DNA of 64,000 nucleotides from Brassica napus (GCF_020379485.1 NC_063439.1:12779683-12843682), one strand, 5' to 3'. Positions 32,671 through 46,193 are shown, counted from the first letter of the stretch. The notes: generated by a model not told the origin, from the sequence alone. Numbers and translations are program-made.

Positions 32671-35600
32671 ATGGCTGCTCCAGTGCCTCCAGGAGCACAA
32701 AGACCAAACAATCCTCAAAACACCGCTCCTCCAAATTCTCTAGCTGCCAACATGCACAACTTGAACATTCTCCGCCCGCCTCCTCCCATGCCTGGTTCTG
32801 GTCCTAGACCATCTCCTCCTTTTGGTCAGCCACCACCACAACCTTATCCTCAGTCAGCTCCTTCCTACGGTGTCCAACAACAACAACCACCACCTAGGCC
32901 TTCTCCTATGCCGAGGCCTGGACCTCCTCCTCCTGCATTGACTAGACCAGGTGGACCACCTCAGTTGTCCCAACCTGGCGGCATTCCCTTTGGGAGACCT
33001 AGTGGTCCACCTTCTAGTCAGCCACCTTTCGGCTCTAGACCCCCTGGTGCTTTCCCAGGTCCACCTGGAGGTGTAGCTGCACCTCCTCCTTCTGGACCAC
33101 GCCCGGTTGGTTTTGGTTCACCTCCACCTATGGGACCTGGCATGTCCATGCCTGGTGGTCCCGTGACTAATGGGCCTCCTCCGATGATGACTCCTGGTGG
33201 TCCGGGTCCTATCCCAAATGGGCCTCCCATGATGGGTCCAGGGGGGTTTCCCAGAGGATCTCAGTTTCCAGGTGGTTCTATGATGGGTCCACCACCTCCA
33301 TATGGACAGCCTCCCAATGCACATTCTCTCCCTGGAGGTTCACCATTAACTTCGCCTCCTGCTCATTCAATTCCTCCCCCAACAACTTTTCCTGGTGCCC
33401 CTTATGCCATGCCAGGAGGCTTTCCTTATGGATTGCCAGCACAGCAGGTACAATCTCTGAAGCTCTGTGATGTATGATTTGATGAAACATGCAATGCCCT
33501 TATTAGGATGAAAGTAAAACATGCTCTCATACTGAAATTTAAAAGCGTAGCGCTGGTAGTGGCAGGGTTCAATTGATCTTGTATCATTAGATTCTTGCCT
33601 TTTTTTTTTCCGTAGGCTAGAGTTTCCTCTGTGAGATTTATTATAATTGCTTTTGAAATTTGAAAATTCGTAGCATCCTTCTGCTCCTGGCACCCCTGGT
33701 TCTATGTATGGCATGGGTCCAGTGCCAAATCAGTCGATGACCACTGTGTCTGGCCCCTCGAAGGTTGATCTTAATCAGATCCCAAGGCCAGGTTCAATCT
33801 CAGGTCCAATCATGTATGAAACTCGCCAGGAGAATCAGGCTAATCCTCCACCTGTATGTCTTATAATATTCATTTGTTAATTACTGTGAGACTGAATAAA
33901 TGTTATCTGTTCCCCCTGAATCTCTCTTGTTTGTTTTTGAAGCCTACTACTGTTGATTATATTGCTAGAGACACTGGAAACTGCAGCCCACGTTACATGA
34001 GGTGCACAATCCATCAGGTAAGTATGAAACGGAATGTCTTAAGCTAAATGTAACTCTTTGTGTTTTAATATTGATATGTTTCCACAATAGATCCCATGTA
34101 CTGTTGATCTTCTTTCTACATCTGGTATGCAACTGGCGTTAATTATCCAACCGCTGGCGCTTTCTCATCCCTCTGAAGAGCCTATCCAAGTAAGATTAAA
34201 CTATTCCCATACTCGACTTTTCGGATCATTCAAGGCATTAGCATTTTGACGTTCATGGATTGCACTGTTTATATTTATTGCCTTCTCTTGTCTCATTGAT
34301 CATTCCCTGTAGTTTCCAGTTGCGTATATAACTTTATGGGTTTCTTACGGAAAATTCAAATCATGATGTTATTGAGTAGGTTGTGGACTTTGGTGAGAGT
34401 GGCCCTGTTAGATGCTCACGTTGTAAGGGATACATCAATCCTTTCATGAAGTTCGTTGACCAAGGAAGGAAGTTCATTTGTAACCTGTGCGGTAAATATT
34501 ACTCTTCCCATAAATAAAGGCCATCGATAATAAGTTAATCCTACATCAACTTCAATAGTGAGTTCCAAGTTACGAGAAAACTAAAAAAATTCTACAGTAG
34601 AATTATACTGTCTTACCTTACTGAGTTAAAAGTAATATTATGTGAATTTTCATTTCACCTCGAAAATCTAGCCAAGGAAGTTGCGACTATGGTCTTAAGA
34701 GAAGCCGCTCCCTATGAATTGTTATCACCATAACAATTTTTTTTTTTTTTGCCAACCATCATATCCAATTAGAACTTCAATAATTTGGAATGTTTTTGTG
34801 ATCCATTTTCTAATCAAATATTTTTGCACAGGATACACTGATGAGACTCCCCGTGACTATCAATGTAATCTGGGTCCAGATGGTAAACGTAGGGATGCTG
34901 ATGAAAGGCCTGAACTGTGTAGGGGAACTGTTGACTTTGTTGCTACAAAAGAATATATGGTTAGTATGTCAACTTTTTTTTCTGATTATTTTGGGCTAAA
35001 ATTTCGTGCTACCTTCATACTAATATGATAATTAGATCTGTTTGTTGATGCGAAGAAAGCTACTTGATTCATTGCAACCAGATGGAGATAACAATCAATA
35101 TCTATTTTACAGGTACGAGATCCAATGCCAGCAGTGTATTTCTTCCTCATTGATGTATCAATGAATGCGATTCAAACAGGTGCAACTGCAGCTGCTTGCA
35201 GTGCGATCCAGCAAGTCCTCTCAGACCTTCCTGTAAGTTTTCTCGCTCTGTCCAATTATTTAAATGTACAAGACATTGTACACCTGACTTGTTCAATAGA
35301 GAGTGTCCCTGTTGGAGAATGTTTTAGGGATCCTTTATTTAGTATTGTATTAGCTTTCACTTTTATCACACTCTATTTAATGAACTCTTCCTAAAATAAG
35401 TCTGTAAAACCACTTTTTTTTTCACAATGAAACAAAGTCCTGATAGGAGGATCATAGAGAATAACACCCAAGAATCTTAGGACTGATTGGAAAACATCAA
35501 TTCTCTTCCATACCCAAACTATGTCTCATAATGCCTGACTTGTTGGTGTGGGATGGTTTTTTCTCTTCTTTTGTTTGGTTGCTGATGTGGCATATTCTTG

Positions 35601-38600
35601 AAATTGGGCTAGGATGGTCACTAGAGTAATGCTTTTTGGTAGATATGTTTTGAAAACATTGCTTGTTTTTAACAAAATCATGTATTCATTTTGCAGGAAG
35701 GGCCTAGGACATTTGTTGGAATTGCCACATTTGACTCAACAATACACTTTTATAATTTGAAGCGTGCACTGCAACAGGTGAATGTTTACATTAGTCATTT
35801 TTGTTTCTTTTGCTATGTTATTTGAAGGGAATCTAGGTTGTGTTTATCTGCCTTTAGTATCATAGATTAAAGGTGTTATCGTGATGCAAATAATCTGTAT
35901 CACTTGGCTGAATAAAATTAGTCTGTTTAGATTTCTTCACTTGAAAGCCACTCTTGTGTGCAATAGGCATGATTACGAACAACCTATATTGTTTTAAATT
36001 TGGAACAAGTTCATTTTATTTCTTCTTCTGCTGCTATAATTGTAAGAATGTATACTCTCTCTTTTTCTTGTTAGAGTTTTTTTCTATTGTTGATTCCGTT
36101 GTGATTTTGATTGCTCTTCTTCTGTGCAGCCGTTAATGCTCATTGTTCCTGATGTTCAAGATGTTTATACACCTTTAGAAACAGATGTCATTGTTCAATT
36201 ATCTGAGGTAAGCTCTTGGCTACTTGCTTCCTTCTATACCGACATTGGTTATCCTTACTTCTTCCTTATTTCTGTCTGTTACTTTATTCTGTTGGAATTC
36301 AGTGTCGTCAACACCTAGAGATTTTGCTGGAAAGTATCCCAACAATGTTTCAGGAAAGTAAGAGTCCTGAATCTGCTTTTGGTGCAGCAATTAAGGTATG
36401 TTATTTCCAAATGTAAATGCTCAGGTGGAAGTTGGATGCAGTTCGGTGATAGGCATAGTTTTACGAGCTGACTGATTTGTAAGCGTAAACAAAATCTGAG
36501 TTAATAGTTGTGGGAAAATAATAAAGGAAATCAAATTGGGGTTTGTGAGTGAATTGGACAATCGGAAAATAATAAAGCAAAGTGCATATTAGGTGTATCA
36601 CTCTTCTTTTGCCATTGCCTCATGTATATACAACCTTTTTCACCTCCTAGGCTGCATTCTTAGCGATGAAGAGCACTGGAGGAAAGCTGATGGTGTTTCA
36701 ATCAGGTATGCTTTTGGACCAGTGCTTTTGATTCCAGTCACTTGTAATCAAACTTTGTATCACCATGATGTATGTTTCCTTAAGTACCGTTTCATACCTG
36801 TGTAACATAACTGATATGATTATCATCTCCTCCACAGTTTTGCCCTCTGTTGGCATCGGAGCACTTTCTTCTAGAGAAGCCGATGGGAGGGCTAATGCCT
36901 CTGCGGATGAAAAGGTAAACATTCATTTTTTGTTTCATATAGTGCGTTCTGAAGTAAATGTTTAGTTTTAAACTTTTAATGCATTTCTTAGGGTTTTCCC
37001 CGCTCCTTTTGTCTAAAAATATTAATGGCATATGGTCCTGACGTTGCTTTCACTATCGAAAATAATTCTTCTTTAATATATGATATCAGGAGGCCCATAA
37101 ACTACTACAACCCGCAGACAAAACCTTAAGGACGATGGCTATTGAATTTGCTGAATACCAGGTACCAATAGATCGGAATTGACCAGTAGTATTTTATATT
37201 TTGTAGCACTCTCTTAGTTGTTGCAATATATTTTGCTCTCTAACGCATCCATACATGCCTCAGGTCTGTGTAGACTTATTTATCACAAGTCAGGCCTATG
37301 TTGACATGGCTTCAATTTCCGACATTCCAAGAACTACTGGAGGACAGGTAGATTGAAATTATCTATTTATCCTCTTTTTTGTTGTATCCATTTTGCATAA
37401 TTGATGATATTTCACCTTAAAATTGTTATTCTGTCATGATAGCATTTAACTTTCCATTGTACTTGGTTTCCAGGTTTATTGCTATTACCCTTTCTCAGCT
37501 CTTTCAGATCCACCCAAGCTCTACAACGATCTGAGATGGAATATCACTAGGCCTCAGGGTTTTGAGGCTGTTATGCGAGTTCGATGTAGTCAGGTAACAC
37601 TTTTTATTTTTTTTTGGGTAGATAGGTCTCTCCATGTATTACTTTGCAAAATTCAACGTTAGGTTATATTGATGAATACAACAACTCCTGCCGAGTAATG
37701 TAGGGTATTCAAGTGCAAGAATACTCGGGGAGCTTCTGTAAACGCATACCAACTGACATTGATTTACCTGCGGTGGGTGCACCCTCCTTTGAATTTTTTT
37801 TATTAGTTGTCTCCGATAGCGTTGTTATTCAGTGCAAGATTCGTTTATTTTTGTTTCATTTCTAACGAACCTTGAGCCCCATGCAGATTGACTGTGACAA
37901 AGCTGTAATGGTGACATTAAAGCATGATGACAAGCTACAAGATGGAGCTGAATGTGGTTTTCAGGTTTTACTTTGGCCATTCAAAATAATTTTCATGCCA
38001 AAATGTTGGTTCACCAGTTTTATATCATGTTTACGTTTTCTTTATGATATTATTCAGTGTGCTCTTCTGTATACGACCATAACTGGAGAAAGAAGAATTA
38101 GGGTTATTAACTTATCACTCCCTTGTACAAGCATGCTAAGCAACTTGTTCCGCTCAGCTGACCTTGATTCCCAATTTGCTTGTATGCTGAAACAAGGTAG
38201 GTGTCCATGCTTCTGAATCTATGTTTTTACATGTATATATATATATATTTTTGTTTTTCATGCTTCTGAATATATTTTGGTGTGATATATAGTCTACTGG
38301 TGTTTCCTTTTTTTATGTAGCGGCTAATGAGATCCCTACCAAGGCACTTTCATTGGTGAAGGAGCAAGCAATTAGTAGTTGCATCACCGCACTCAGCTCT
38401 TATCGTAAATTCTGTGCTACCGTTACATCAGCTGGACAACTTATTCTTCCTGAAGCACTCAAGCTGTTGCCCCTATATACTCTCGGTACGTCCTTGTCAC
38501 TTAATTTCACCATTTTAGTTTGGTTTGCTGAATGCAACATAGTAGAGCAGAAGTTGTGATGTCATTATATCTTTCTTTCAGCCTTGACCAAAGGTGTTGG

Positions 38601-38736
38601 ATTACGGTCGGATGGGAGAATTGATGATCGATCATTTTGGATAAACCATGTGTCATCATTATCTACTCCTTTGGCAATTCCGCTAATTTATCCAAGGATG
38701 ATTGCTGTTCATGACCTTGATACAAAGGTATGGAGC

Positions 38737-38767
<31 letters not shown>

Positions 38768-39502
38768 TTTTGATGCTCAGGTGTTTGTTATATTCTTTTC
38801 CGATGATTTTTCTATCTTTAATCTATCAGGATAATGAAGAAACCGTAGTTCCTTCTCCTATCCCATTGACAAGTGAAGACCTTCGTGACGATGGAGTCTA
38901 TTTTCTCGAGAACGGTGACGATGGTTTGATTTATGTTGGGGAGTCAGTAAACTCAGATATCCTGATGAAGCTCTTTAATGTTCCTTCAGCTGCTGACATT
39001 CCAAGTCAGGTATGCTCAACAATTCATCTTTATTTTATTAGTGAAAGAGAAACCTCTTTTCTGAGGTTACCTAACATGTTTTCCTTCACAGTATGTGCTG
39101 GAGAAGTATGATAATCAGCTCTCAAAGAAGTTCAACGATGTGGTGAATGAAATTAGGAGGCAAAGAAGTTCTTACCTACGGTACGGTATCAAACAAATGT
39201 CTCGATATTTTCTTTATTTAGTGATTTCCGTTCTAACCTTTTAAAATCTCTTGTCTATTTGCAGCCTTAAATTGTGCAAGAGGGGAGATCCAACAGGTGA
39301 GTTAGCTTTCGAAGTTACTCTTAGCATAGCTTACTTGATGACGAGGTTACTTTTCCGAAGACTGATCAGTTTTGAACTCTGTTTTATCTCCTCAGGAATG
39401 TTGTTCTTATCGTATATGGTTGAGGACAGGACAGCGGGTGGGCCCTCGTACATGGATTTTCTGGTTCAGGTTCACCGTCAAATCCAAGGCAAACTGAATT
39501 GA
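32671..39502 (+). CDS. SEC24B: SEC24B-like COPII coat subunit (24 coding exons)
   Basis: Sec24 binds Sec23 at ER exit sites and selects cargo for COPII vesicles. Exon ends: 32671-33447, 33674-33853, 33943-34017, 34091-34189, 34380-34491, 34832-34959, 35113-35232, 35697-35777, 36130-36207, 36303-36395, 36651-36705, 36838-36914, 37090-37161, 37264-37347, 37474-37593, 37704-37772, 37887-37964, 38058-38196, 38321-38485, 38582-38727, 38830-39009, 39092-39180, 39265-39296, 39396-39502. They join to 3156 nt (1051 aa), all introns GT-AG, no stop. Residues 1-330 form a Pro/Gly-rich disordered arm. The zinc finger is C389-x2-C392...C411-x2-C414. The trunk (AVYFFLIDVSMNAIQTGA), beta-sandwich, helical and gelsolin-like parts follow, ending VQVHRQIQGKLN. 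A 5'-UTR intron probably runs from about 32346 to 32655. It matches Arabidopsis SEC24B rather than SEC24A. Confidence 0.95.
38739..38772. repeat. (TA)n plus T-run in a SEC24B intron
   Basis: An alternating TA tract followed by a T homopolymer, between the exon ending at 38727 and the exon starting at 38830. Confidence 0.85.
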
Positions 39503-40106
39503 CTAGTCTCTCATGTCTCCTCCGTTTTGTGTCTTCAAAAGCTTTAGATTAGCAGCGGACTTAAAAAAGAAAAGAAAAAGGAAAGACAATCTTGTTCCTT
39601 TGTACATACTTTTGGCTGGAAACTTCATTTTTATTCTTCAAGTTCCTGTGTGCTTGAGAAGTTATTTATTCAAAGGAAGATAGAAAGAGGGAGGAGAGAG
39701 ACAGAGCATGTGGTTTTTTTTTGTCTTTTTGCGCCTCTCTTATTTATACAAGAAGTCTTTTTTGTGGTGGTACTTAAAAGAGGTTATTTTAATTAACTTT
39801 TTTAGACAGTATTTTGCGGTTGTAACCCTATATTTTTCTGCTAACTTTTACTGTTGCATTGCATCAGCTTGAATGAACAAAGCATTTTGCACTCTCATCT
39901 TCCGACGAAACAATAAACACTTCTCTGTTTAATTACTAGTTGCTGCCCGATGCTGATCAGCAAAAAAAAAAAAAAAACTGGATAATAACTTGGACACATT
40001 CAGTATCAGTTTTCCTAAAAGGTTTTGACCAGCTAGCACAAGTATGTGTTGGTGGTGGGTTTAACATCCCTCTTATTATCCCAATATAAATCAAAATTGG
40101 TATATG
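39503..40106. other. 3' flank of SEC24B
   Basis: Presumed 3' untranslated region (to about 39900), then intergenic DNA with an A-run at 39962-39976. No other feature is seen. Confidence 0.45.
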
Positions 40107-40335
40107 AAAAAATCGCTAGACCTGAGAAGTTTTCTTGGGCACGCCGGATTTTATAGGAGGTTCATACAAGATTTCAACAAAATCGCTAGACCTCTTACAG
40201 CTCTCCTTTGTAAAGAAGTTAAATTTGATATCTCACCAGAATGCGTGTAAATAATGTGTGATGCGAGAGATTTCACTGTAGGAGCAGTTTTAGGGCAAAG
40301 GAAAGACAAAAGGCTTCATGCTGTTTACTATTGCG
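40107..40335 (+). pseudogene. Athila-like gypsy pol scrap (end of RT / start of RNase H)
   Basis: The frame reads LRSFLGHAGFYRRFIQDFN, then IARPLTALLC and, after an in-frame TAA, CDARDFTVGAVLGQRKDK. This is the connection between reverse transcriptase and RNase H of Athila-type Ty3/gypsy elements. Only about 230 bp survive. The word aaatcgctagacct occurs twice (40110 and 40183), the first copy lying just before the homology starts. Confidence 0.75.
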
Positions 40336-40339
40336 GTCA

Positions 40340-41175
40340 AAAACAGACACGACGAAGTTAACATCCAAATATCCATAAAAAAACAACACAAATGTTTTTA
40401 CGAAAAGTATTCTTCATAAATATTACTTTTACGAAGAGTTTTGCGGTGAAATATTGTACTAATCTTGGTTCATTCACCAAAACTAAACACTCATAGCCCA
40501 AAAACACGTTCATGGAATATCGGAAAAGGATCCGAACAAAGGTCGCCACGTAGCGACCGGCTCGTTAGCGACCAAGCCATCCGGTCGGCAGCTACGTAGC
40601 AACTGACCCGCAAACGAGTCGGTCGCTACAAAGCGACCGACCAAGCCACTCGGTCGGTCACTACATAGCGACCGACCCGCAAAGTTTCCGCAGATAATCA
40701 CGAAGATCGAGAAAATATAATATCTCCATTTTCGAGTTATGACGGCTTAGGGGTAGAAGAGGGAAGCTCAAACCGACCTTTGAGGGAGTATATAAGGAGT
40801 CCTAGGCGAGAGGCATAAAAGGAGAACTTTTTTAGAGCAAACTTAGCACTTAGAGCAATTTTAGGCAACTTTCAGTTTTTGGTATTCGACCTGCGACTCA
40901 ATTAGGTTTTGCAGTCTTAGAGTTTTAGAACTAGGAATCTCGCCGACAGCTCTCGTAGCCCAGCCTCTTACCTTGTTGTAACGCTCAAACACGCATTCAG
41001 AATAAGATCTATTTTGCTTTCTTTTCGATTTCTTATTTCTTTTCGTCTTTACTTTCGTGTTCTGATTGCTTAGCGTGTGGTTTAGCAGATATCCGGGACC
41101 TCTGGGAAATTAGGATTTTCCTAACTTTCCTTATTTAAATGGAAATCAACAGTGTGAATTTCAGTTCCCATAGTT
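40340..41175 (+). repeat. LTR-like region of a Tat-type gypsy element
   Basis: It contains GC-rich palindromic words (ggtcgctacaaagcgaccg and relatives) at 40537-40680, a TATA-like gtatataaggagtcc at about 40788, and a promoter-downstream leader. It runs into tggtgctagaaggaggaggg (41176), which resembles the start of the internal region in Arabidopsis Tat elements. The left boundary is not resolved and no second LTR of this family is seen. Confidence 0.5.
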
Positions 41176-44100
41176 TGGTGCTAGAAGGAGGAGGGGTTAC
41201 AAATCAATCTAACTCTCAACCGCAAAATGCCCAATCAGATATGACGATTGACGATGGAAAGAACACACAGGACTCGACCGATACGGACGTCATCTCTTTT
41301 AAGGGGAGAGCAACGATCAACCAGACCAAACCTCGCAACGATCTCCTCGTCATCGAGTTGACGATTCACAACATCGACGTCGCAAGAGGCCTAATCGATA
41401 ATGGAAGCTCAGCTAATATTATTTTAAAAAGAATGAAGATTGACCCGTTCAAAATCATGGAAAACCCTAGCCCGCTAGTAGGATTCTCAGGGGAGACCAC
41501 TATGGCTCTCGGGTCGATTAACCTCACAGACAAAGCTGGAACCATAGAAAAAATCGCAGAGTTCCTACTTGTCAACCGACATGCGTTGTACAACGTAATT
41601 ATGGGCACACCATGGTTAAATCTTATGCAGACAATTCCATCAATGTACCATCTTTGCCTCAAATTTTCAACCCCTCGCGGGATCGAGGCAATCTAGGGAA
41701 ACCCGAGGGTATCACGAGTCTGCTTCGCCGCAAAACTAAAACGAAAAACAATCGGATTCCAAGACCACTCCTAGGAAAAAGTTGGCCCCCGACAAAAAAG
41801 CCCAAGAACAAGATTCGGCGGAACTCTTCTGGCAATTGCTGAAAGCCGAGATTCTAGAAGAAAAGGGCAAGACAACCTGCGAACCCGTGGTATCGGTATG
41901 TCTTGACGAAGCATTCCCCAAACGATGCGTCAAAATTGGAGCTAACCTCCATGAACCTTTAAAGACTAAGCTCATAACTTGTCTAAAAAAAGAATATCCA
42001 CGCATTCGCTTGGGCTGCGGAAGACATGTCGGGGATTGACATCAACATAACTTGCCACGAGCTGAATATCGATCCAACCTTCAAACCAGTCAAACAAAAA
42101 AGACGAAAGTTGGGACCTGAAAGCGCTAATGCGGTCAACGACGAAGTCAAAAGACTGCTTAAAGTCGGGTCGATTACAGAAGTAAGGTACCCGGACTGGC
42201 TCGTCAATCCGGTAGTGGTCAAGAAGAAAAACAGGAAGTGGCGAGTCTGCGTTGATTTTATTGACATTAACAAAGCTTGTCCAAAGGATAGTTTCCCCTT
42301 ACCGCACATCGATCGATTAGTCGAAGTAACAGCGGGAAACGAACTCTTATACTTTCTAGATGTCTTCTCGGGTTACAATCAAATTATGATGAACCTTGAC
42401 GATCGCGAAAAGACTGCATTTATTACGGATCGCAGAACTTTTTGCTACAAAGTGATGCCTTTTGGCCTAAAAAACGCTGGCGCAACTTATCAACGACTCG
42501 TGAACCGGATGTTCTCCGAAAAAATCGGTAAAACTATGGATGTCTACATCGACATGCTCGTTAAATCCCTCTATGCGGAAGATCAACCCAAAACACATCG
42601 GTGCACTGATCGACATAGCTTCACCCAAAAACAAGCGGGAAGTACAGAGATTAACCGGGAGAGTCGCGGCACTTAACCGATTCATCTCGCGATCAACGAA
42701 CAAATGCTTATCTTTCTACGATATCCTACGGGGGAACACAAAATTCGAGTGGTCAGAAGAGTGCGAAAACGCTTTTCAGCAGCTGAAACACTACTTGGCC
42801 ACTCTTCCGGTTCTCGCAAAACCTGTCGAAGAAGAACCCTTGTTCTTATATATCGCAGTATCGGCAGTGGCTGTAAGCGGCGTCTTGATCAGAGAGGAGC
42901 GCGGTGAACAAAAACCTATTTTCTATGTAAGCAAAGCTTTGCTAAACGCTGAGTCACGGTATCCGCTAATAAAAAAATTAGCATACGCAGTTGTAACATC
43001 GGCACGAAAGCTCCGACCGTATTTTCAATCTCATATGATCGTCATCCTCACGACCTTCCCTCTGCGGACGATTTTGAATAGTCCAAGCCAGTTAGGAAGA
43101 CTAGCCAAATGGGCAGTCGAGTTAAATGAGTACGATATATAATACTGACCAAGAAAGAGTGCAAAATCCCAAGTACTCGCAGACTTTTGGTAGAGCTACC
43201 GACGGGAACCATGACTAACAAGGAACCAAATTGAACATGGGTCCTTCACGTCGACGGATCATCATCTAAGCAAGGATCGGACATCGGAATTCGCCTCACG
43301 TCACCGACCAGTGAAATCTTAGAACAATCGTTTAGGCTAGAATTCCACGCGTTCAACAACGAGGCCGAGTACGAAGCGCTCATTGCAGGGCTACGATTAG
43401 CTCACGGATTGAAGATATGCAACATCCACGCCTATTGTGATTCTCAACTAGTCACAAGTCAATATAGCGGAGAATACGAAGCAATAGATGAAAGAATAGA
43501 TGCATATCTCAAACTGGTCTGAAATCTAGCTCAAGATTTCGATTGTTGCGCTCTCACGCGAATCCCCCGCTCTGAAAACGTCCAAGCCGATGCTTTCGCG
43601 GCCCTGGCGTCAAATTCATACCCAAATCTTAAAAGAGTGATTCCGGTCGAATTCATCGAGCACCTGAGTATCGGATCACCAGTCATTATCAACCTCATCG
43701 GTTATCAAGACAACGATGTAGAGGAGATCGCGGTACAGCCAGAAGAGAGATCGCGGAACAATCCGATTATGGCTGTGATATGCCATGGCTGAAAACGATT
43801 CGAGCCTACATCATCGACGGAAAATTACCCCCCGAAAAATATGCAGCCCGCAAAATCCGAACCCAAGCCGCGCGTTACGTAACGGTCAACGGGGAAATTT
43901 GCAAATGGAATTTTTCCGGACCGCTCATGACATGTTTAGAAGGAGAAAAGGCGAGAAAAGTCATGGAATAAGTCCATTCTGGATCCTGCGGAAACCATTC
44001 CGGTGGAAGGTCACTTGCAGTGAAAATCAAACGCCATGAATACTACTGGCCAATGCTGATCGGACATTTTGAGAAATTCGCATGAAAATGCAAAAAATGC

Positions 44101-44945
44101 CAAAGGCATGCTCCAACCATCCGACAACCAGCAGAAGTTCTTTCTTCCATCACATCACCATATGCTTTCATGCTCTAGGCTATGGACATCGTCGGACCCC
44201 TTCACAATTCAAAGCAAAAGCGTTTTTTGTAACGCCCGAATCCGGCCTCTCAACGAAACTGGACCCGTTTGCTACTTAATCAATTTCTTTGCTTGTTTGA
44301 TTCATTTTACGTCTTTTATTTACTAAGTCATGTTCGAATCTGAGGTTCTAAAACAATTGAATAGATAGCACAGCGGAATATAAATGTGTATAAAAATGTA
44401 TTACTTAGAAACATGAGATCCAACACACAACTTCTTAATCATTTCATAGACAATCACTAGTTCATCCCTAGCATCATCTGACCACACATTACACAGCCTC
44501 TCACTGACTGAGCCTTCACGGCTCCTTGGCTTGACCAGAACCATCCTTAGTTCCTAAAACCACAACTGGATAAGCATAATCATAACCAAGAATAAGAGGG
44601 GTCGATTCTACTGAGCTAGTAGTTCAGCTAGTGGAGCTGACTTAGTAGTGGCCGAGCTGGAGTGAGCTTAACCTAACTCCGTTGAGCTGGTCGAGCTACA
44701 TGTTCCATCCGTCCAGCTACCGTCTTGCTCGTCCTAGCTGACTCTCGACTTGTGTAAGGTTAAGTCTAAGTTTCCTTACGTCCTTAACCTTCTTATCCGG
44801 CCATGGAACGCTTGCCTTGATGTCCTAAGACTGGCTAGTACGTTTCCTCGAACCATGGCCATCCCAATGATCCTATTCAGGATCCGGGATGTTACAGTTT
44901 CATCTTAGTCCTCACTGATTTCTTCTCAAAGTGGGTGAAGGCAGA
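41139..44945 (+). pseudogene. Decayed Tat-type Ty3/gypsy pol (PR-RT-RNaseH-second RNaseH-IN)
   Basis: Pieces in order are protease-like ([15 protein letters not shown], 41380-41420), reverse transcriptase (42026-42580, with ACPKDSFPLPHIDRLV and VMPFGLKNAGATYQ), RNase H (42640-43140), a second RNase H domain (43240-43660, LHVDGSSSKQGSD and NEAEYEALIAGL) typical of Tat elements, and an integrase zinc finger with the beginning of the core (43780-44220, continuing at 44897). Nearly all of gag is missing. The RT catalytic site reads YIDM where YIDD is expected, a stretch after it is deleted, and several stops and frame changes follow. A solo LTR splits the integrase. It cannot be functional. Confidence 0.82.
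44228..44896. mobile_element. Solo LTR inserted in the integrase of the Tat-type remnant
   Basis: 669 bp beginning TGTAACGCCCG and ending GGGATGTTACA. The host reading frame (integrase core) is interrupted at 44227 and resumes at 44897 (ILVLTDFFSKWVKAES). The flanks ttttt and gtttc are a poorly preserved target duplication. Its ends resemble those of the TRIM at 1062-1864. Confidence 0.72.
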
Positions 44946-45712
44946 GTCAACTCAAGTTCCAACGGAGTCGAGTTTAATGATGTCAAAAGCTGAAGACGAA
45001 CCAAAGATAGATGCAAAGACATACATAAGAACCAGGATGACTAAGGTACCTACTTCATACAAGATCAGATTTATCTTACACAGTTGGTGTTCTAAGTCGA
45101 TATATGAAAAATCCGAGAAAGTCTCATTGACAAGTTATCAAGCATATACTAAGGTTTGTAACATGGACTACAAACTACAATATGTTCTTCAAGAAGGGAG
45201 GAACAAGAAGAATCATTGAATAGAGTGATAGTAGTCACAATATCAATGTCGATGATGGAAAAAGCACATCAAGACATGCATTCTGTTTTGGCAAGTCATT
45301 GATCACTTGGACATCGCAAAAGCAGCCCACAGTTGCATTGTCATCATGTGAAGCCGAGTTCATGGCAACAACAAAAGCAGCGAAGCAAGCTATATGGAAC
45401 AAGGAGTTGTTGTGTGAGATACTTTATTAAAAAGGCGAGAAGATTATACTTAGGATCGACAACAAATCAGTTATTGCTCTAACCAAAGAATCCAGTTTTC
45501 CATGGAAGGAGTAAGCACATATTTTCAAAGTATCACTTTATTTGTGAGTGTGTGGAGAACGAGCAGATCGAAGTGAAGCATGTACCGAGAGTTGAGCACA
45601 AGGCTGACATCCTTACAAAACCAATAGCAAGGATTAAGTTCAAGCAAACGAGGAGCTTAATTGGAGTTCAGAAAATTGATCTCCCTAATTTAAATCGGAA
45701 ATATGGGGTGGA
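44946..45712 (+). pseudogene. Ty1/copia pol remnant (end of RT and RNase H)
   Basis: Readable segments include SKAEDEPKIDAKTY, DYKLQYVLQEG, DDGKSTSRHAFCFGKSLITW, SQKQPTVALSSCEAEFMA, IDNKSVIALTKE and HVPRVEHKADILTKPIAR. They are spread over different frames with stops. These are the C-terminal RNase H landmarks of copia elements. It joins directly to the Tat-type integrase near 44946, so two unrelated retroelements are fused here. Confidence 0.78.
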
Positions 45713-46060
45713 TGTTGGATAATTTCAAGATTTGTGGAACAAGTTAACTTATTAATAAGTGTTTAATAATTTAAATACACATACAAGAAATCTAGAATAG
45801 AAAATGAAATTTACTATTTAGATTAGGTTTGTGTTTCTTTATTCCACATTTAAAACAAATTGTTTTTTAATATAAATATAAATCTAATGGAGATGTGGTC
45901 CATAAAATCTAAGAGAGAAGAGAACTTTAGTTTGTAAAAGTTTCTAAAACAATAAAAACAAGTTATTCTTTATCTTCACTAGTGGCGAATATTTTGTCAA
46001 GAATTGGGATATTAGCTTTAAGTTTCTGAACTTTGGTGTGTCGACAAGGCGGATTGATAC
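45713..46060 (+). repeat. Possible copia 3' LTR remnant
   Basis: A purine-rich ggggtggatg immediately precedes tgttggataatttcaag, the usual layout of polypurine tract and LTR start in copia elements. A polyadenylation-like aacaataaaaac lies at 45950. The right end is not identifiable. Confidence 0.35.
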
Positions 46061-46193
46061 CATTGTTGAGGAGAACAATTTAAGAACCAGTAGATATAAA
46101 CGATGGATTTAGCATATTATAGTGTTTTTTGTGTAAATATGATGTGTTTTATAAGTGTAAAAAAAATTGATGTAAATATGCCAGATATAGATA

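Noticed and set aside
33018..33714. Minus-strand frames opposite SEC24B exon 1
   Set aside because: Glycine/proline-rich shadows of the Pro/Gly-rich arm encoded on the plus strand.
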